From: Sulfolobales archaeon HS-7
GTDB lineage: Archaea > Thermoproteota > Thermoprotei_A > Sulfolobales > Sulfolobaceae
Length of the DNA stretch: 64,000 bases
NCBI GenBank assembly: GCA_019704295.1
Contig: AP024596.1
Coordinates: forward strand, 2,006,501 to 2,070,500
Reading direction: 5' to 3'
Part shown: piece after piece, positions 48,093 to 56,956 of the stretch
Layout of the letters: every line of letters begins with the position of its first letter
Numbering within the stretch: position 1 is the first letter of the stretch
Made by a program: the position numbers and the translations under genes
Notes under the pieces: model-generated
The model's database searches: none
Told to the model about the DNA's origin: nothing
The model's input: only the letters and a program-made list of their open reading frames with translations

Positions 48093-48836
48093 GTGCCTCG
48101 TAAACGAAATTCCTCAAAACAGGAGGCAAAACGTACCAGGAAGAAGAAAGAAATAGATATAGACGATTTATTAAATGAATATCTTGAAGAGATAATAAAG
48201 GAGTTATCCCTGGAGAATCTAAATCTCTCCCATGATGAATACATAGAGATTCTTAAGGAACCCTTTGCTTCGGCAGTAGGTGATGTTTCGACTAAACCTA
48301 AGGTTAAGACAATTATTAACAGATTTACCAATAGGCTTGACGATTTGTTAGACTTAGTTTCCATCAGAATACTCGAACTAAGAGAAAAACTTGACGAAAA
48401 GCAACTGGAGTTCGTAATTTTTCACCTCAAGAATGGAATTAAAATGTACGCACCTTTCCTATATTCAGAAGCAATAAAGGTAGGACGTAACGATTTAATT
48501 GATTACCTAAGGAACTCTTGGTCAAAATATGGTATCAGAACTCCCGTAAAATGTCCTAAATGCGGATTCGAGGCAATAATGCCTGATCTCATATGCAAGA
48601 TATGCGGATACACTGTATCGGAAAAGTACGTGAAAGAACAACTTAAAGTAATTGATAACCTATACGAGCTAAAGCGAACTGATCCAGAAAAATTTTCTGA
48701 GATAATAAAAAGTAGACATATATATATTGTAAACAATTTAATAATCACAGAAGCTGAAATTAGGCAGAGTAGAGAACAAATATTTTACGAAATAGATCTC
48801 ACTGAAAGCGATATAAAGAGCGTCTTAAAAGGGTAG
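48093..48836 (+). CDS. Zinc-ribbon protein of unknown function
   Basis: This 247-aa protein has a very basic N-terminus (KRNSSKQEAKRTRKKK), a helical middle, and a four-cysteine zinc ribbon CPKCGFE ... CKICGYT (about 149-168). The start is GTG 48093. Zinc ribbon and basic tail suggest nucleic-acid contact. The preceding gene likely belongs to the same operon. Confidence 0.6.
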   Translation: MPRKRNSSKQEAKRTRKKKEIDIDDLLNEYLEEIIKELSLENLNLSHDEYIEILKEPFASAVGDVSTKPKVKTIINRFTNRLDDLLDLVSIRILELREKLDEKQLEFVIFHLKNGIKMYAPFLYSEAIKVGRNDLIDYLRNSWSKYGIRTPVKCPKCGFEAIMPDLICKICGYTVSEKYVKEQLKVIDNLYELKRTDPEKFSEIIKSRHIYIVNNLIITEAEIRQSREQIFYEIDLTESDIKSVLKG

Positions 48837-49207
48837 GTACCTTATTACTAACAAAATCGCTGCTTCGACGACTTGTTTGTTAAACAGTAAGAATAGAGTA
48901 TTACCCAAGCTGAATAAGGCCACGGGTAAATTTGATTAATTATCTCTCCACAATGTTCCAGCTTTGCCTCAAATGCAATGGAGTTTTCCTCATGAAAAGG
49001 AATATAGATCAAAACTTTCCTGACCTTTATCTAACTAATAGTATCGTAAAAAAGTAATACGGGAATTAGGGGTTTTAATAATCCTGTTTAGGGAACCCGC
49101 GGAAATCCATGAAATTCAGGAAAGCGCTATAGATATAAAATCAAATATCACGCCGCTATTATAACAACTTTATTAATCATAATAATATTTAATATTGTCT
49201 AATGTTC
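48837..49207. other. 370-bp intergenic region, nothing recognised
   Basis: Mixed composition without an open frame of note or known repeat. It separates the zinc-ribbon gene from the convergent Ncs2-like gene. Confidence 0.45.
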
Positions 49208-49933
49208 TTACTGTCGATTGACGTCCCTACAACGTTTACATATATCGGATTCAGAGAAGGCACCACATCTTGTGCATTTTCTCTGAGTAGCGAAAAGTTC
49301 AATGGATTTGTGGAAAGAATGTAAAATCTCCTGATTTCCCTCTAAAGACTCCTTTACCCAAATTAGAAAGTGAGTAAACGATGCAACGGGAAATTTAGAT
49401 TCTACTCCATAAACTATCTCCATGTTTAGTAATGAGATATTATGTAGTGGAAAACAAAAATTACATGAACCGATTTTCGTGTAGTGGGTATATAATGAAA
49501 GGTAACCCGCATCTCTCGACACGGCAGACGATATTAATAAGTACATGAAGATCTCCGCAGGAAAAGGCATGACCACGCCGTTAGGTTTTTCTTTGCTACA
49601 AATTTCCAAAGAACGAATTATCGCGTCATGAATATAGCTATCCACTGATTGAGAACTTAATTCCAGCGAAAACGTCTGGTAATAGATAGTAGTTTTTTTC
49701 GCTATTTTCGTTAAGGTCTCCTCTATTATTTTTGATAATCCTTCAAGCCCATTTAATTCTAGAATAATGAACCTGCTTTCGTAATCAACTAGGCCAGATT
49801 TGAGAAAATTCTTTCTAATAGCGTTGTTAATTTCATTTCTTGCACAGATTGGACAGAGTTTTCTCCCGTTTAGGTTTACTATACTTTCCCTTACTTCACA
49901 CCTATAACATTTGATACTTTGTTCCCCAGACAT
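49208..49933 (-). CDS. Ncs6/Ncs2-like protein without a PP-loop
   Basis: This 241-aa protein (from ATG 49933) has N-terminal CYRC ... CPIC and C-terminal CTRCG ... CKRC zinc sites, the two-ended cysteine layout of TtuA/Ncs6 tRNA thiolases. The region between lacks the SGGKDS loop, like eukaryotic Ncs2/CTU2. It may be a non-catalytic partner of a thiolase encoded elsewhere. An upstream ATG at 49963 would add ten residues; a TATA-like AAATCTAATTTA around 49966-49977 favours the shorter start. Confidence 0.6.
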   Translation of the reverse strand: MSGEQSIKCYRCEVRESIVNLNGRKLCPICARNEINNAIRKNFLKSGLVDYESRFIILELNGLEGLSKIIEETLTKIAKKTTIYYQTFSLELSSQSVDSYIHDAIIRSLEICSKEKPNGVVMPFPAEIFMYLLISSAVSRDAGYLSLYTHYTKIGSCNFCFPLHNISLLNMEIVYGVESKFPVASFTHFLIWVKESLEGNQEILHSFHKSIELFATQRKCTRCGAFSESDICKRCRDVNRQ

Positions 49934-50009
49934 ATGGAATATAAGATTCCTGTTCGTTGCCATTAAATTAGATTTGCGGTCACTCTTGTTCCGCCAAAAA
50001 ATTTCGAGA

Positions 50010-50366
50010 CAGTGTCCAATGTGTAATTAATGTGAATAATTAGATAAACTAAAAAGTTATAAATACCTCTTTGGAATTAAATCCGCTTAATTATGAGGAG
50101 AGAGTTAATATAAAATTAGTTTATTAGGTCTAGTCGCAAACAATCACATATTTTTAATCCGGAAGGTCAAAAACTAGGTTTCCGGCATTATGTGTTAAAC
50201 GTTTACTAAGGATATAGCTGGATATTTTAAGCTTAGGAGGTTAGCAGAGGAGTTTAATCACTTGGAATCTCTCTGTATTACCGTCCTAATTGAATAGTAT
50301 GCCTTATCCCCGTATTCTAAAATCTGGTTTTTAAAGTAAATAGCATTCATTACACATTGGACACTA
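50010..50366 (+). mobile_element. ~360 bp CAGTGTCCAA-family miniature element
   Basis: Full element from CAGTGTCCAATGTGTAATTA to TTACACATTGGACACTA. In the plus frame it contains FTKDIAGYFKLRRLAEEFNH, the same transposase relic as the 13.9 kb copy. Flanks TTTCGAGA on the left and TCTCGAGG on the right are not clean direct repeats. Confidence 0.72.
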
Positions 50367-50430
50367 TCTCGAGGAGTGTACTCATAATTTTTTATCTCCC
50401 TCTCTAGTTTATTATTCAGTGTTAAATATT

Positions 50431-50880
50431 ATGGCCAGAGCAGACAGAGTTTATCAACTGATTAAGCTTCTCCTTTACGTTGCCAAAGAGGAGGGAGTTG
50501 AGGTTACTGCAACGAAGCTACAGAAGATATTCTTCTTACTTGAGAAGGAGGGGGGAGTTGATTTAGGCCTTGAATTTACGCCTTGGTTCTTCGGCCCCTA
50601 CTCAAGTCTGCTTCAAGACTATATTGATAAGCTAATCGAAAAGGGAGACGTGAGCGTCGAGGAGGAAGAGGTAATAGACGTCTTGAGCGGTCAGGTAGTC
50701 GGTTATAAGAGGGTTTACGTCCTCAGTTCAGACGCTAGTCAGGACGATAAAAGCATCGAGAAGTTCTTTAGAAAGTGGGTTAAGATGAGTAGAAGTGAGA
50801 TTTTAAATTACGTTTACAGAAAGTATCCGGAATACGCTAAGTATTCCCTGATTAGGGATAAGATTTTTGGGAGTCCTTAA
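50431..50880 (+). CDS. Panacea-domain (SocA-like antitoxin) protein
   Basis: This 149-aa protein carries the Panacea/DUF4065 pattern: VTATKLQKIFFLLEKEGG, then LEFTPWFFGPYSSLLQDYID (about 41-60) and IEKFFRKWVKMSRSEIL near the C-terminus. Panacea domains serve as antitoxins beside many unrelated toxins. Here the gene overlaps a stop-split gene on the same strand. Start ATG 50431; ATG 50419 is less likely. The region before it holds a miniature element. Confidence 0.72.
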   Translation: MARADRVYQLIKLLLYVAKEEGVEVTATKLQKIFFLLEKEGGVDLGLEFTPWFFGPYSSLLQDYIDKLIEKGDVSVEEEEVIDVLSGQVVGYKRVYVLSSDASQDDKSIEKFFRKWVKMSRSEILNYVYRKYPEYAKYSLIRDKIFGSP

Positions 50881-51836
50881 TGAGTAAAAAGAGGAAATCG
50901 TTTTTCGCGAAATTTATAAGTGACTCTTTAACATTTTTTGATGCTGCGCTCAGCATATACGAAAAACTACAAAGCGGCAAGAAGCCGTTCTTTTCTGACA
51001 TAAGGTCCTTAGAGTATCAAAAGATTTTCAACCTTGCAAGATCTTTCGAGACTTTGAGCAAAGCCTGTCTCTCCGCGTACGGTGGATTAATTGCATATCC
51101 AGCACTCTTAGTAGCCAAAGCCAGAAAAGGAAGCCAGATAGCTCTCAGGCACGAGCAGAAGGTTATAAATTACCTAAGAGAATTAGTAAAATAATCTTTA
51201 GACCTGAAAAATATTAAGAAAAAACTAAGTCACGACCCCGTAGGTAAGTCCCAAATTCCAGTCCTTTTGATAGCTACAGCAAAGTTCTTAAGACAATTAG
51301 GGGAAAAGGAAATTGCGGAATTATATGAGCAAGTTGCAGATTATTTGAAACAGAGCAACAAGACTTACATGGAGTTGCTGGAGATAAGAAAGAGAGTGGT
51401 GTCTTCAATTCAGCTAAAGGAAGTTCATAAGCAGCTTCTCGATATCATCGAAAAGTGTTTACAATCAGGGTCTGAGGATGAGATTTGCAAAAACTTGCCC
51501 AACGACGCCGAGAAAATATTCGGCGTCTACAAGGAGAAGCCTTACCTAGTTGATCAGATACTAACGATACTGGACTTAGGAATTCAAGAGATGCTTGGCG
51601 CCATGGTTTATACGGCCTATCTAGCTAAGGCCGCTGCAATTGCGGACTATAGCGCAGGTAGGGATGAAAACGATGAAAAATACTTAGGGGAGGTGAGAGA
51701 TCATCAGAAGGAAATTATTGAATTTATGATGAAATACGCACAAATAAACAAGGAGTTTGTGAAGAGCGACGAGGTGGACGAATTTATGAGGGAAGTTGAG
51801 GATAATGCCAGACAACACTTGTCCGGGGAGAGCTGA
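50880..51836 (+). pseudogene. Panacea-associated gene interrupted by one in-frame TAA
   Basis: One continuous frame encodes ~318 residues, broken only by TAA at 51192-51194. The first part (104 aa) has ILE-rich helices with RSFETLSKACLSAYGG and ends VINYLRELVK. After the stop the frame stays open with SLDLKNIKKKLSHDPVGK, and no ATG or GTG appears before TTG 51267. The part from there is 189 aa, helical, with a late HQKEIIEFMMKYAQ segment. It could be a recently inactivated toxin, two genes, or a sequencing difference. It overlaps the Panacea gene by one base. Confidence 0.6.
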
Positions 51837-52093
51837 ACTACATTACTTATTCGTTCAGGATTAGCAGATGTCCTAATGCAATCCCGAAATAGTTCCCTGG
51901 ATTAAAAAGTGTAGCACCATCTTATGATCACACATTCCTTCAATTTCATCTAGGTAAACTGCGGGTGTTAATATAATTTCTCTCGCGCATTAAGATAACG
52001 ACTAGCGCTTATCCAGTTTTCCTTAACAGTTTTTCAAAGTTCGATGAGAATAATCAGTATACCCTTTTTAATGTCCTTAACAAGTATATTATT
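51837..52093. other. Leader region of module copy 1
   Basis: It contains the repeated motif at 51954-51972. From there the sequence is alignable with 62042 onward, including AATAATCAGTATACCCTTTTTA shared with the second copy. So the duplicated unit starts at or near the motif. Confidence 0.5.
51954..51972 (+). promoter_or_regulatory. GTWAAC-G-rich-GTTAAC motif, copy 1
   Basis: GTAAAC TGCGGGT GTTAAT, about 120 bp before the start of the small gene of module copy 1. Related sites lie at 53818, 58298, 58736, 59181 and 62042. Confidence 0.45.
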
Positions 52094-52243
52094 ATGAAGA
52101 TTGTTGACGATAAGGATGGTGAAAGGTTCTTAGAGTTAGAGAACGAACAAGATATAGACGAATTTTTTGATGCCATAACAAGGAGGGCTAAAGAAAAAGC
52201 TAATGACCGTAAACCTTCTTATGAGACCCAACCTCCTAAATAA
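52094..52243 (+). CDS. Small antitoxin-like protein, module copy 1
   Basis: This gene has 49 codons: MKIVDDKDGERFLELENEQD and a C-terminal RKPSYETQPPK. It is paralogous to the product at 62193 (copy 2), with identical RKPSYETQPPK. Its last 44 bp overlap the toxin-like gene on the other strand. Acidic and helical in the first half, basic in the last third. An antitoxin role is inferred from the neighbour and not shown. The reading frame is intact. Confidence 0.65.
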   Translation: MKIVDDKDGERFLELENEQDIDEFFDAITRRAKEKANDRKPSYETQPPK

Positions 52244-52508
52244 ATACGATACAGTTTATTGAGTCGACACTGTAAAGCATTCTTATATCACCCGTAACTT
52301 CTATGGAAAACATAGAATTCCCATACTTATCCTTTCCCAGTTTCTCCCTGGCGTATTTAAAAGGGTCACTTTTGAGTAATTTAATATTCTCTTTAATCAT
52401 ATTTAATATCTTGACGTTAAGGAACTCATAAAAAACATACTCCGCTAGCTCATCCAAACTCCTAACCTTCTTCCTGCTAACTCTTATCTTCTACTCCTTA
52501 CGAACCAT
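52200..52508 (-). pseudogene. RelE/ParE-like toxin, copy 1, with two amber codons
   Basis: The frame aligns over its full 103 codons with the intact copy 2 (62302-62607). Codon 6 and codon 91 are TAG where copy 2 has TGG. The open part 52457-52236 keeps the toxin core FKYAREKLGKDKYG and SIEVTGDIRMLYSVD. The lost C-terminus EVGSHKKVYGH corresponds to the catalytic end of RelE/ParE proteins. Both changes are C-to-T on the plus strand, and the second is silent in the overlapping small gene. Confidence 0.7.
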
Positions 52509-52582
52509 AATAAAAGAAATATAATGCTTATTTAAAAATATTTTTCTATTAGTTTAATATCTCATTATGAATAATAGTTCTG

Positions 52583-52885
52583 CTACCATTTATTTCTTCT
52601 AGATCTTTTTGTCTTAGTTTTAACTGGGTGTGCTGAATTCTTTAACGCTTCATAGTCCTTTATCCTTAATAAAGCCTCTTCAGGTTCAGTTACTCCTTTC
52701 AGCATCTCTGCAAGACCGTTTTCACCTATGTAATTCAGCCAAGAGAGGATATGACCTTCTTTCAAGTGGTATCGAGGTGCTGCAGGACCCTCTTTGGACA
52801 GTCTTTCCACTTCCTTTTCCAACTCTTTCACGTTATACGCAACTCCTGTTACCTTATTATATGAAATAGAACGGCCCCAGATCAC
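52583..52885 (-). CDS. DUF5752-like protein, module copy 1
   Basis: This 100-aa protein begins near GTG 52885. GVAYNVKELEKEVERLSKEG, RYHLKEGHILSWL and GLAEMLKGVTEPEE follow the DUF5752 pattern. The C-terminus is basic (KTKTKRSRRNKW). Its reading frame is intact, while the second copy (62753-63017) is dead. It lies 75 bp before the toxin-like gene, on the same strand. Function unknown. Confidence 0.6.
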   Translation of the reverse strand: MIWGRSISYNKVTGVAYNVKELEKEVERLSKEGPAAPRYHLKEGHILSWLNYIGENGLAEMLKGVTEPEEALLRIKDYEALKNSAHPVKTKTKRSRRNKW

Positions 52886-53006
52886 TCACTTCCGTTATTC
52901 TGCTTTTTAAAAACCCTTAGACTGTGGAAAAGAAATGGGGGATAATGTATTCGGAATCGATATAAGACGATTCAGCTTTCTCTTCATAGCGAATAATAAT
53001 AATCTT

Positions 53007-53181
53007 AGCGTTTGTAGCAAGTTTCGCAAATATAAAAATACCTGAGCAGAACACTTCCGTTCAAGTTGGGACATTGACGCAAAATGAAAATTACACACAA
53101 CCTCAGCTGTTCAAGTATGCATATAACAAAACGATAACATTAGCTCCAGTTCTTTTAGATCTACAGGTGAGGGCAGGATAG
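53007..53181 (+). pseudogene. Fragment of a membrane or secreted protein gene
   Basis: A coherent frame of ~58 codons reads RIIIILAFVASFANIKIPEQ and continues to LDLQVRAG before TAG at 53179. The first residues look like a signal or membrane helix. No start codon precedes it, as an in-frame TAG lies just upstream. The source gene was probably a surface protein. Uncertain. Confidence 0.35.
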
Positions 53182-53363
53182 TTCGCATATCTTTTTAACT
53201 AAACATCTCAATAGGGAGAGAACGTCATTTTTCCCTAACCTAGTGATGAAGGGGGCAAAAAAGCCACGGGCTAAGTTTTTTCCCATTTCCCCCTGACACG
53301 TGATGAAAGACCTCTACGCTGAGGGGAAACGAACATGCCCCCTGATGTTTATTTTCTTCTTAG

Positions 53364-53543
53364 TCATTTATACTTTTCTAAGTCTATGTTGTTCTTCTTA
53401 GCGTATTCCTTCAAACCCAGGTCAAGGATCTCGTCCGCTACATCTGCATACCTCTTCCCCACATCTACAGCTATCCTCTTTATGATCTTAGCGTATTGAG
53501 GGCTTACCCAGAGCTGTTCCTTGTTTGTAGGGTGAGATACCAT
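53364..53543 (-). CDS. Small antitoxin-like or RHH-type protein
   Basis: This gene has 59 codons from ATG 53543: MVSHPTNKEQLWVSPQYAK then KRIAVDVGKRYADVADEILD and LGLKEYAKKN. The layout (short strand EQLWVS followed by two helices) fits a ribbon-helix-helix or VapB-type DNA-binding antitoxin. No toxin gene is directly beside it. Stop TGA at 53364-53366. A TATA-like TTATCGTTATTC region lies upstream. Confidence 0.6.
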   Translation of the reverse strand: MVSHPTNKEQLWVSPQYAKIIKRIAVDVGKRYADVADEILDLGLKEYAKKNNIDLEKYK

Positions 53544-53705
53544 TTATATCGTTATTCAAAAATACCTATTTAGATGTTTAAAAGCTTTACTGTTTAGATA
53601 AAGTGTAGAGGTTACTATAAGAACTTTCCATATACTATTTGTAGAGTGATATTAACCAAACTGAAAGAAAATCAGAAATACTTAATATCCCTAAATAGAG
53701 AACTA

Positions 53706-53800
53706 TAATGGGGACGGGTCAAAAGATGAATGGAACGACGGTTGACACATGATAAGCCAGTTACGAGCTAACCCGTCCCTCATTTTTATCTTTCTTCTCG
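53706..53800 (+). ncRNA. Candidate small structured RNA
   Basis: GGGACGGGT (53712-53720) pairs with ACCCGTCCC (53771-53779), closing a ~50 nt insert. The stem is followed by a T-rich run ATTTTTATCTTTC that looks like a terminator. A TATA-like CTTAATATC lies 30 bp upstream. GATGAAT near the start of the loop resembles a C box, but no D box is clear. Family not known. Confidence 0.4.
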
Positions 53801-53817
53801 GAGGTAAAAAGCGTTAC

Positions 53818-53835
53818 GTAAACTGGGGAGTTTGG
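53818..53835 (+). promoter_or_regulatory. GTWAAC-G-rich-GTTAAC motif, copy 2
   Basis: GTAAAC TGGGGA GTTTGG. The left half is intact, the right half diverged. It is followed by the IS256 relic. Confidence 0.4.
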
Positions 53836-53984
53836 GTCGTTCACCCGTTAATTGCAAATTCACTTTATTTTATTAGTTTGAAATTAACTATTTCATTGTG
53901 GATTGGTAATACTAAATAAGGGAAGAGCCGGAAATAATACCATGGAACAACCTGAATTGTCAAATTTCAGCGAATACGGTATTA

Positions 53985-54523
53985 TCTTCCAGCTCGTCCC
54001 GCCTTCTACAGAACGCGTTATTAAACAAATTGGTCGAGGAGATCGAGGGGAAAGCCCCTGAGGAAGCGGAGGATATAATTCCAAAGTACGCTAGGGAAAA
54101 GAAGGTAAAGAGGAAATGGTACTCTAGTTTCCGCTTCCTCAAGGGTTTCGTGCTCTTGATGAAGGGTAGGAGAAAGATCTTCAACATTTTACGTCAGCGC
54201 GAAATTACCTGTCTTTTGCAGGAGGGAAGAGGGTCAAGGCGCGTGAGGAGGAGGAACTGGAGCATGAGAGTGAGGCAGTCCTCACGTTCCTCCTCATACT
54301 CATGCATCGGTGGGAAATTAAACGCTAAGCTTCTAATGCTAACCCTAGACGTTAAGGGTGACTTCAAGTACGTGCATCGTTGACGGGAAATACGTTAAGT
54401 TAACTCATGGGGAGAAGGGAGTGTTCCTCGTCGCGGTAGGGGTAACATCCGAGAGGAGGATAATACTTGACGTAGTGCTAGCTAGGGAAGAGGACAAGAA
54501 GAGGTACTGGGACTTCCTCGTGA
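53985..54523 (+). pseudogene. IS256-family transposase relic
   Basis: N-terminal LVEEIEGKAPEEAEDIIPKY is followed by frameshifts, then CIVDGKYVKLTHGEKGVFLV, ILDVVLAREEDKKRYWDFLV in another frame. The DGKYVK and GVTSERRIILDVV strands and the W..FL segment are the IS256/Mutator signature of ISC1332-type elements. It is cut at 54524 by the CAGTGTCCAA-family IS. Confidence 0.62.
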
Positions 54524-55788
54524 CAGTGTCCAATATATAATTAAAGTGAATAACTAGATAAAGTAAAAAGTTATAAAACACGTAAGTCTAGAATTAAATT
54601 CGCTTAATTACTAGTAAAAAAACAATATAAAATCAGTTTGTCAAGTGCACTCACGACTAATCTCGATTTTTCGAGAATCAAGGCTAGGGACGAGCTTCTC
54701 TAGCCGGGTTTTAAGTGGAGATTTTAACGTTTGTTAATGGATCTGAACAGGTGAATATTGTAGGCTAGGCCCAAGAGGTTGGCAAAGACGTTCAATCCCT
54801 TATGCTACTCGCGTAAGGCCTCATGTTCTGAGGAAAGTGTCAAAGAACTCTACACCACCTCTCAGTACACCAAAGCCCCTCTTGACTCTGATCACCTTGC
54901 CCCTCTCCGTAAACCCTCTGTCTACAAGCGTGATCACGTTGCAGACGGGAGACTTAAAGTTGAAACTTTGGCCGGAACTATCTTAACCTTGCAAACCATG
55001 AGGGTCTTAAGGAGAACCCGGCGAAGCACTTCCCTCCGAACCAGGTTCTGCCTCACTTCTTTCCCCAGCTTCCCTTATGTCCCCAAGGGTGTAATTTCTC
55101 GGAAATGAGAGAAAAGAGTTGATCCCTTTTCCTCTCATCGAGCGTCGCAAGTACTTCATGAGGTTTCCTCCTTGGATCAATTTCCCTGAGATCCAGTACA
55201 AGTTTCTGTGCGTTTCCACGCTCTTTTCCCCGTGAGGAGGCTCCACGGGAAAGCTATCAACCTTTGCCTTCCGAACTTCTCCTTCGCTGGGAAGTGGTGG
55301 AAGTTGCTCCTCGTTAACTCGCGACTCTAATCGCCTGAAGACCTTGAGGAGCAGATCCCTTATTCTATCTTCGTATTCGTACGCAAACCAGTTCAAGAGG
55401 ACCTCGAGGGAACCTCTTTAACGCCGAGGAAAACCTTGACCACTTCATTGGTAACCGCTAGCACAATTACTCCCCTATACGACTCTTTGAAAAGCACTCT
55501 CACGATCATCATCTTCAAGTAGACCACGTTAGTACTTGGAGAACTCGTGATCCTTGAACTCCCTTTCAATTACGTCCTCTAACTCACTCAGGATTTCCTC
55601 GCACTCCAAAAGATATTTACTCTTCCAACCCAACTCTTGGGGGATTACGTCGGAATAAATCTGAACCACGGTATAACCTAGGCGTAATCCCCTTAACTAT
55701 TATCCTCCTAGATGAGTTCTTGAGGTTTTATTTTTCCCCAAAAATTTACTTAATAAACTAGATTACATTTATTAGACATTGGACACTA
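54524..55788 (+). mobile_element. 1.26 kb IS with CAGTGTCCAA ends, decayed
   Basis: It has the family's ends at both sides (CAGTGTCCAATATATAATTA on the left, TTAGACATTGGACACTA on the right) and is longer than the ~360 bp copies. The plus-strand frame 54779-55108 and minus frame 55396-55007 both give transposase-like but interrupted sequence, for example TNVVYLKMMIVRVLFKESYR on the minus strand, which resembles an IS5-type N-terminus. It may be the parental IS, or an IS with another inserted into it. Confidence 0.5.
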
Positions 55789-55853
55789 TCACGTAAAGAA
55801 GGCCAAACGTTAGCTTCCCCACCGAACGAAAGACCACCGATATATATCTAAAA

Positions 55854-56459
55854 CTAGAACTTTAAATTAAATCTATTTTTTACGTAATTCAGTTTATTTA
55901 TCGGATCATCAACATTTGGTATTGTTATATCTCTGCCGTCTACCGTAAGTATATGCCAGTCCCCAATTTCCTTGTAGACCGGCGAAATTATATTTGCCGT
56001 TATACTAGGTCTATTTGCGACGTTTTCCTGTCTAACATTCATTACAGTTATAGTTTTTACCTGATCCCATGTAACCACTTGTTCTCCTTCTAAATTATTA
56101 GCGATTTTACCAAACTTTTTCCCTACTCCTACTAGCTTAACTATACCGAATGCACTACCTGCAACCAAGCCAATACCGATTGAAGTAGGTATCCAGTCTA
56201 CGGGATAACTAAAACTAGTAGGTAAAGCTAAAGAGACGAGAAATATTCCAAACACAGCAATAAAAGCTAAAACTATTATTCCTATTGCTATTCCCAATGT
56301 AGCAGCAAAACCTCCTACTCTCTTTAATCTGTTCATTCTGTAAATTCCGTCATATGCCGCAGCATAGAGTGGAACGAAAACCCTAGATGACATCATTTGA
56401 TACCTAGTCTGCATCGGGTTGAGGGTGACTATTTCATTGTAATTGAACTTCCTCATCAT
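55854..56459 (-). CDS. Unknown membrane protein
   Basis: This 201-aa protein has two hydrophobic helices at about 52-75 and 90-110 in the middle (IGIIVLAFIAVFGIFLVSL and PTSIGIGLVAGSAFGIVKLV). The C-terminal half is soluble and strand-rich, with DWHILTVDGRDITIPNVDDP. No known family. The gene stands alone between the IS and a transposase relic. A start TATA is not clear. Confidence 0.6.
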   Translation of the reverse strand: MMRKFNYNEIVTLNPMQTRYQMMSSRVFVPLYAAAYDGIYRMNRLKRVGGFAATLGIAIGIIVLAFIAVFGIFLVSLALPTSFSYPVDWIPTSIGIGLVAGSAFGIVKLVGVGKKFGKIANNLEGEQVVTWDQVKTITVMNVRQENVANRPSITANIISPVYKEIGDWHILTVDGRDITIPNVDDPINKLNYVKNRFNLKF

Positions 56460-56956
56460 TATCTCTTTATAGTTGAAAACATATAAATGTTGCAGTCGTA
56501 GAAATTAACTAATGCTTCTGTTCTGTATAACGTCATGCAAAGCGGGTGGATACGTAAAAATTAATGAATGCAAAAATACTAGTTTGTATTCACGAGATCT
56601 ATAATAATAATATATATAATACAAGCTGAGAATAGAGAGTCAGAAGTTCTAATGAAAGCTGCAAGGAAAAAAATAACCATTTAAGATTAGCTAAGGCTAT
56701 ATTCGTTACTGACAATGGAAAATTAGTTGCTGTATCAGTCTTGTTTTACCAAAAAATCTCACGGTTGTAAGATATTATTAGGATAACTTGTGTATAAAAA
56801 TATAGGATTAAGTCAACTTAGAAAGCATTACAATATGATACGTTTAGTCAAAATCTACTATATTTTACAAGTTAATGATAATAAATACAAGAAGTTCTGA
56901 ATTTATCTCACGAGGTTAAAGCAAGGTCCATAGTCGACTCCCTAGTCTGAAAATGC
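56460..56956. other. ~500-bp region with only short frames
   Basis: A+T-rich. A short frame, HLRLAKAIFVTDNGKLVAVS (56680-56760), may be a fragment of an unknown gene. No start codon or ribosome site. Nothing else is supported. Confidence 0.35.

Noticed and set aside
52200-52508. Amber read-through (pyrrolysine or Trp recoding) in the copy-1 toxin
   Set aside because: TAG is used as an ordinary stop for several genes here, for example flpA-adjacent and wHTH genes, and no Pyl machinery is visible. Pseudogenisation is simpler.
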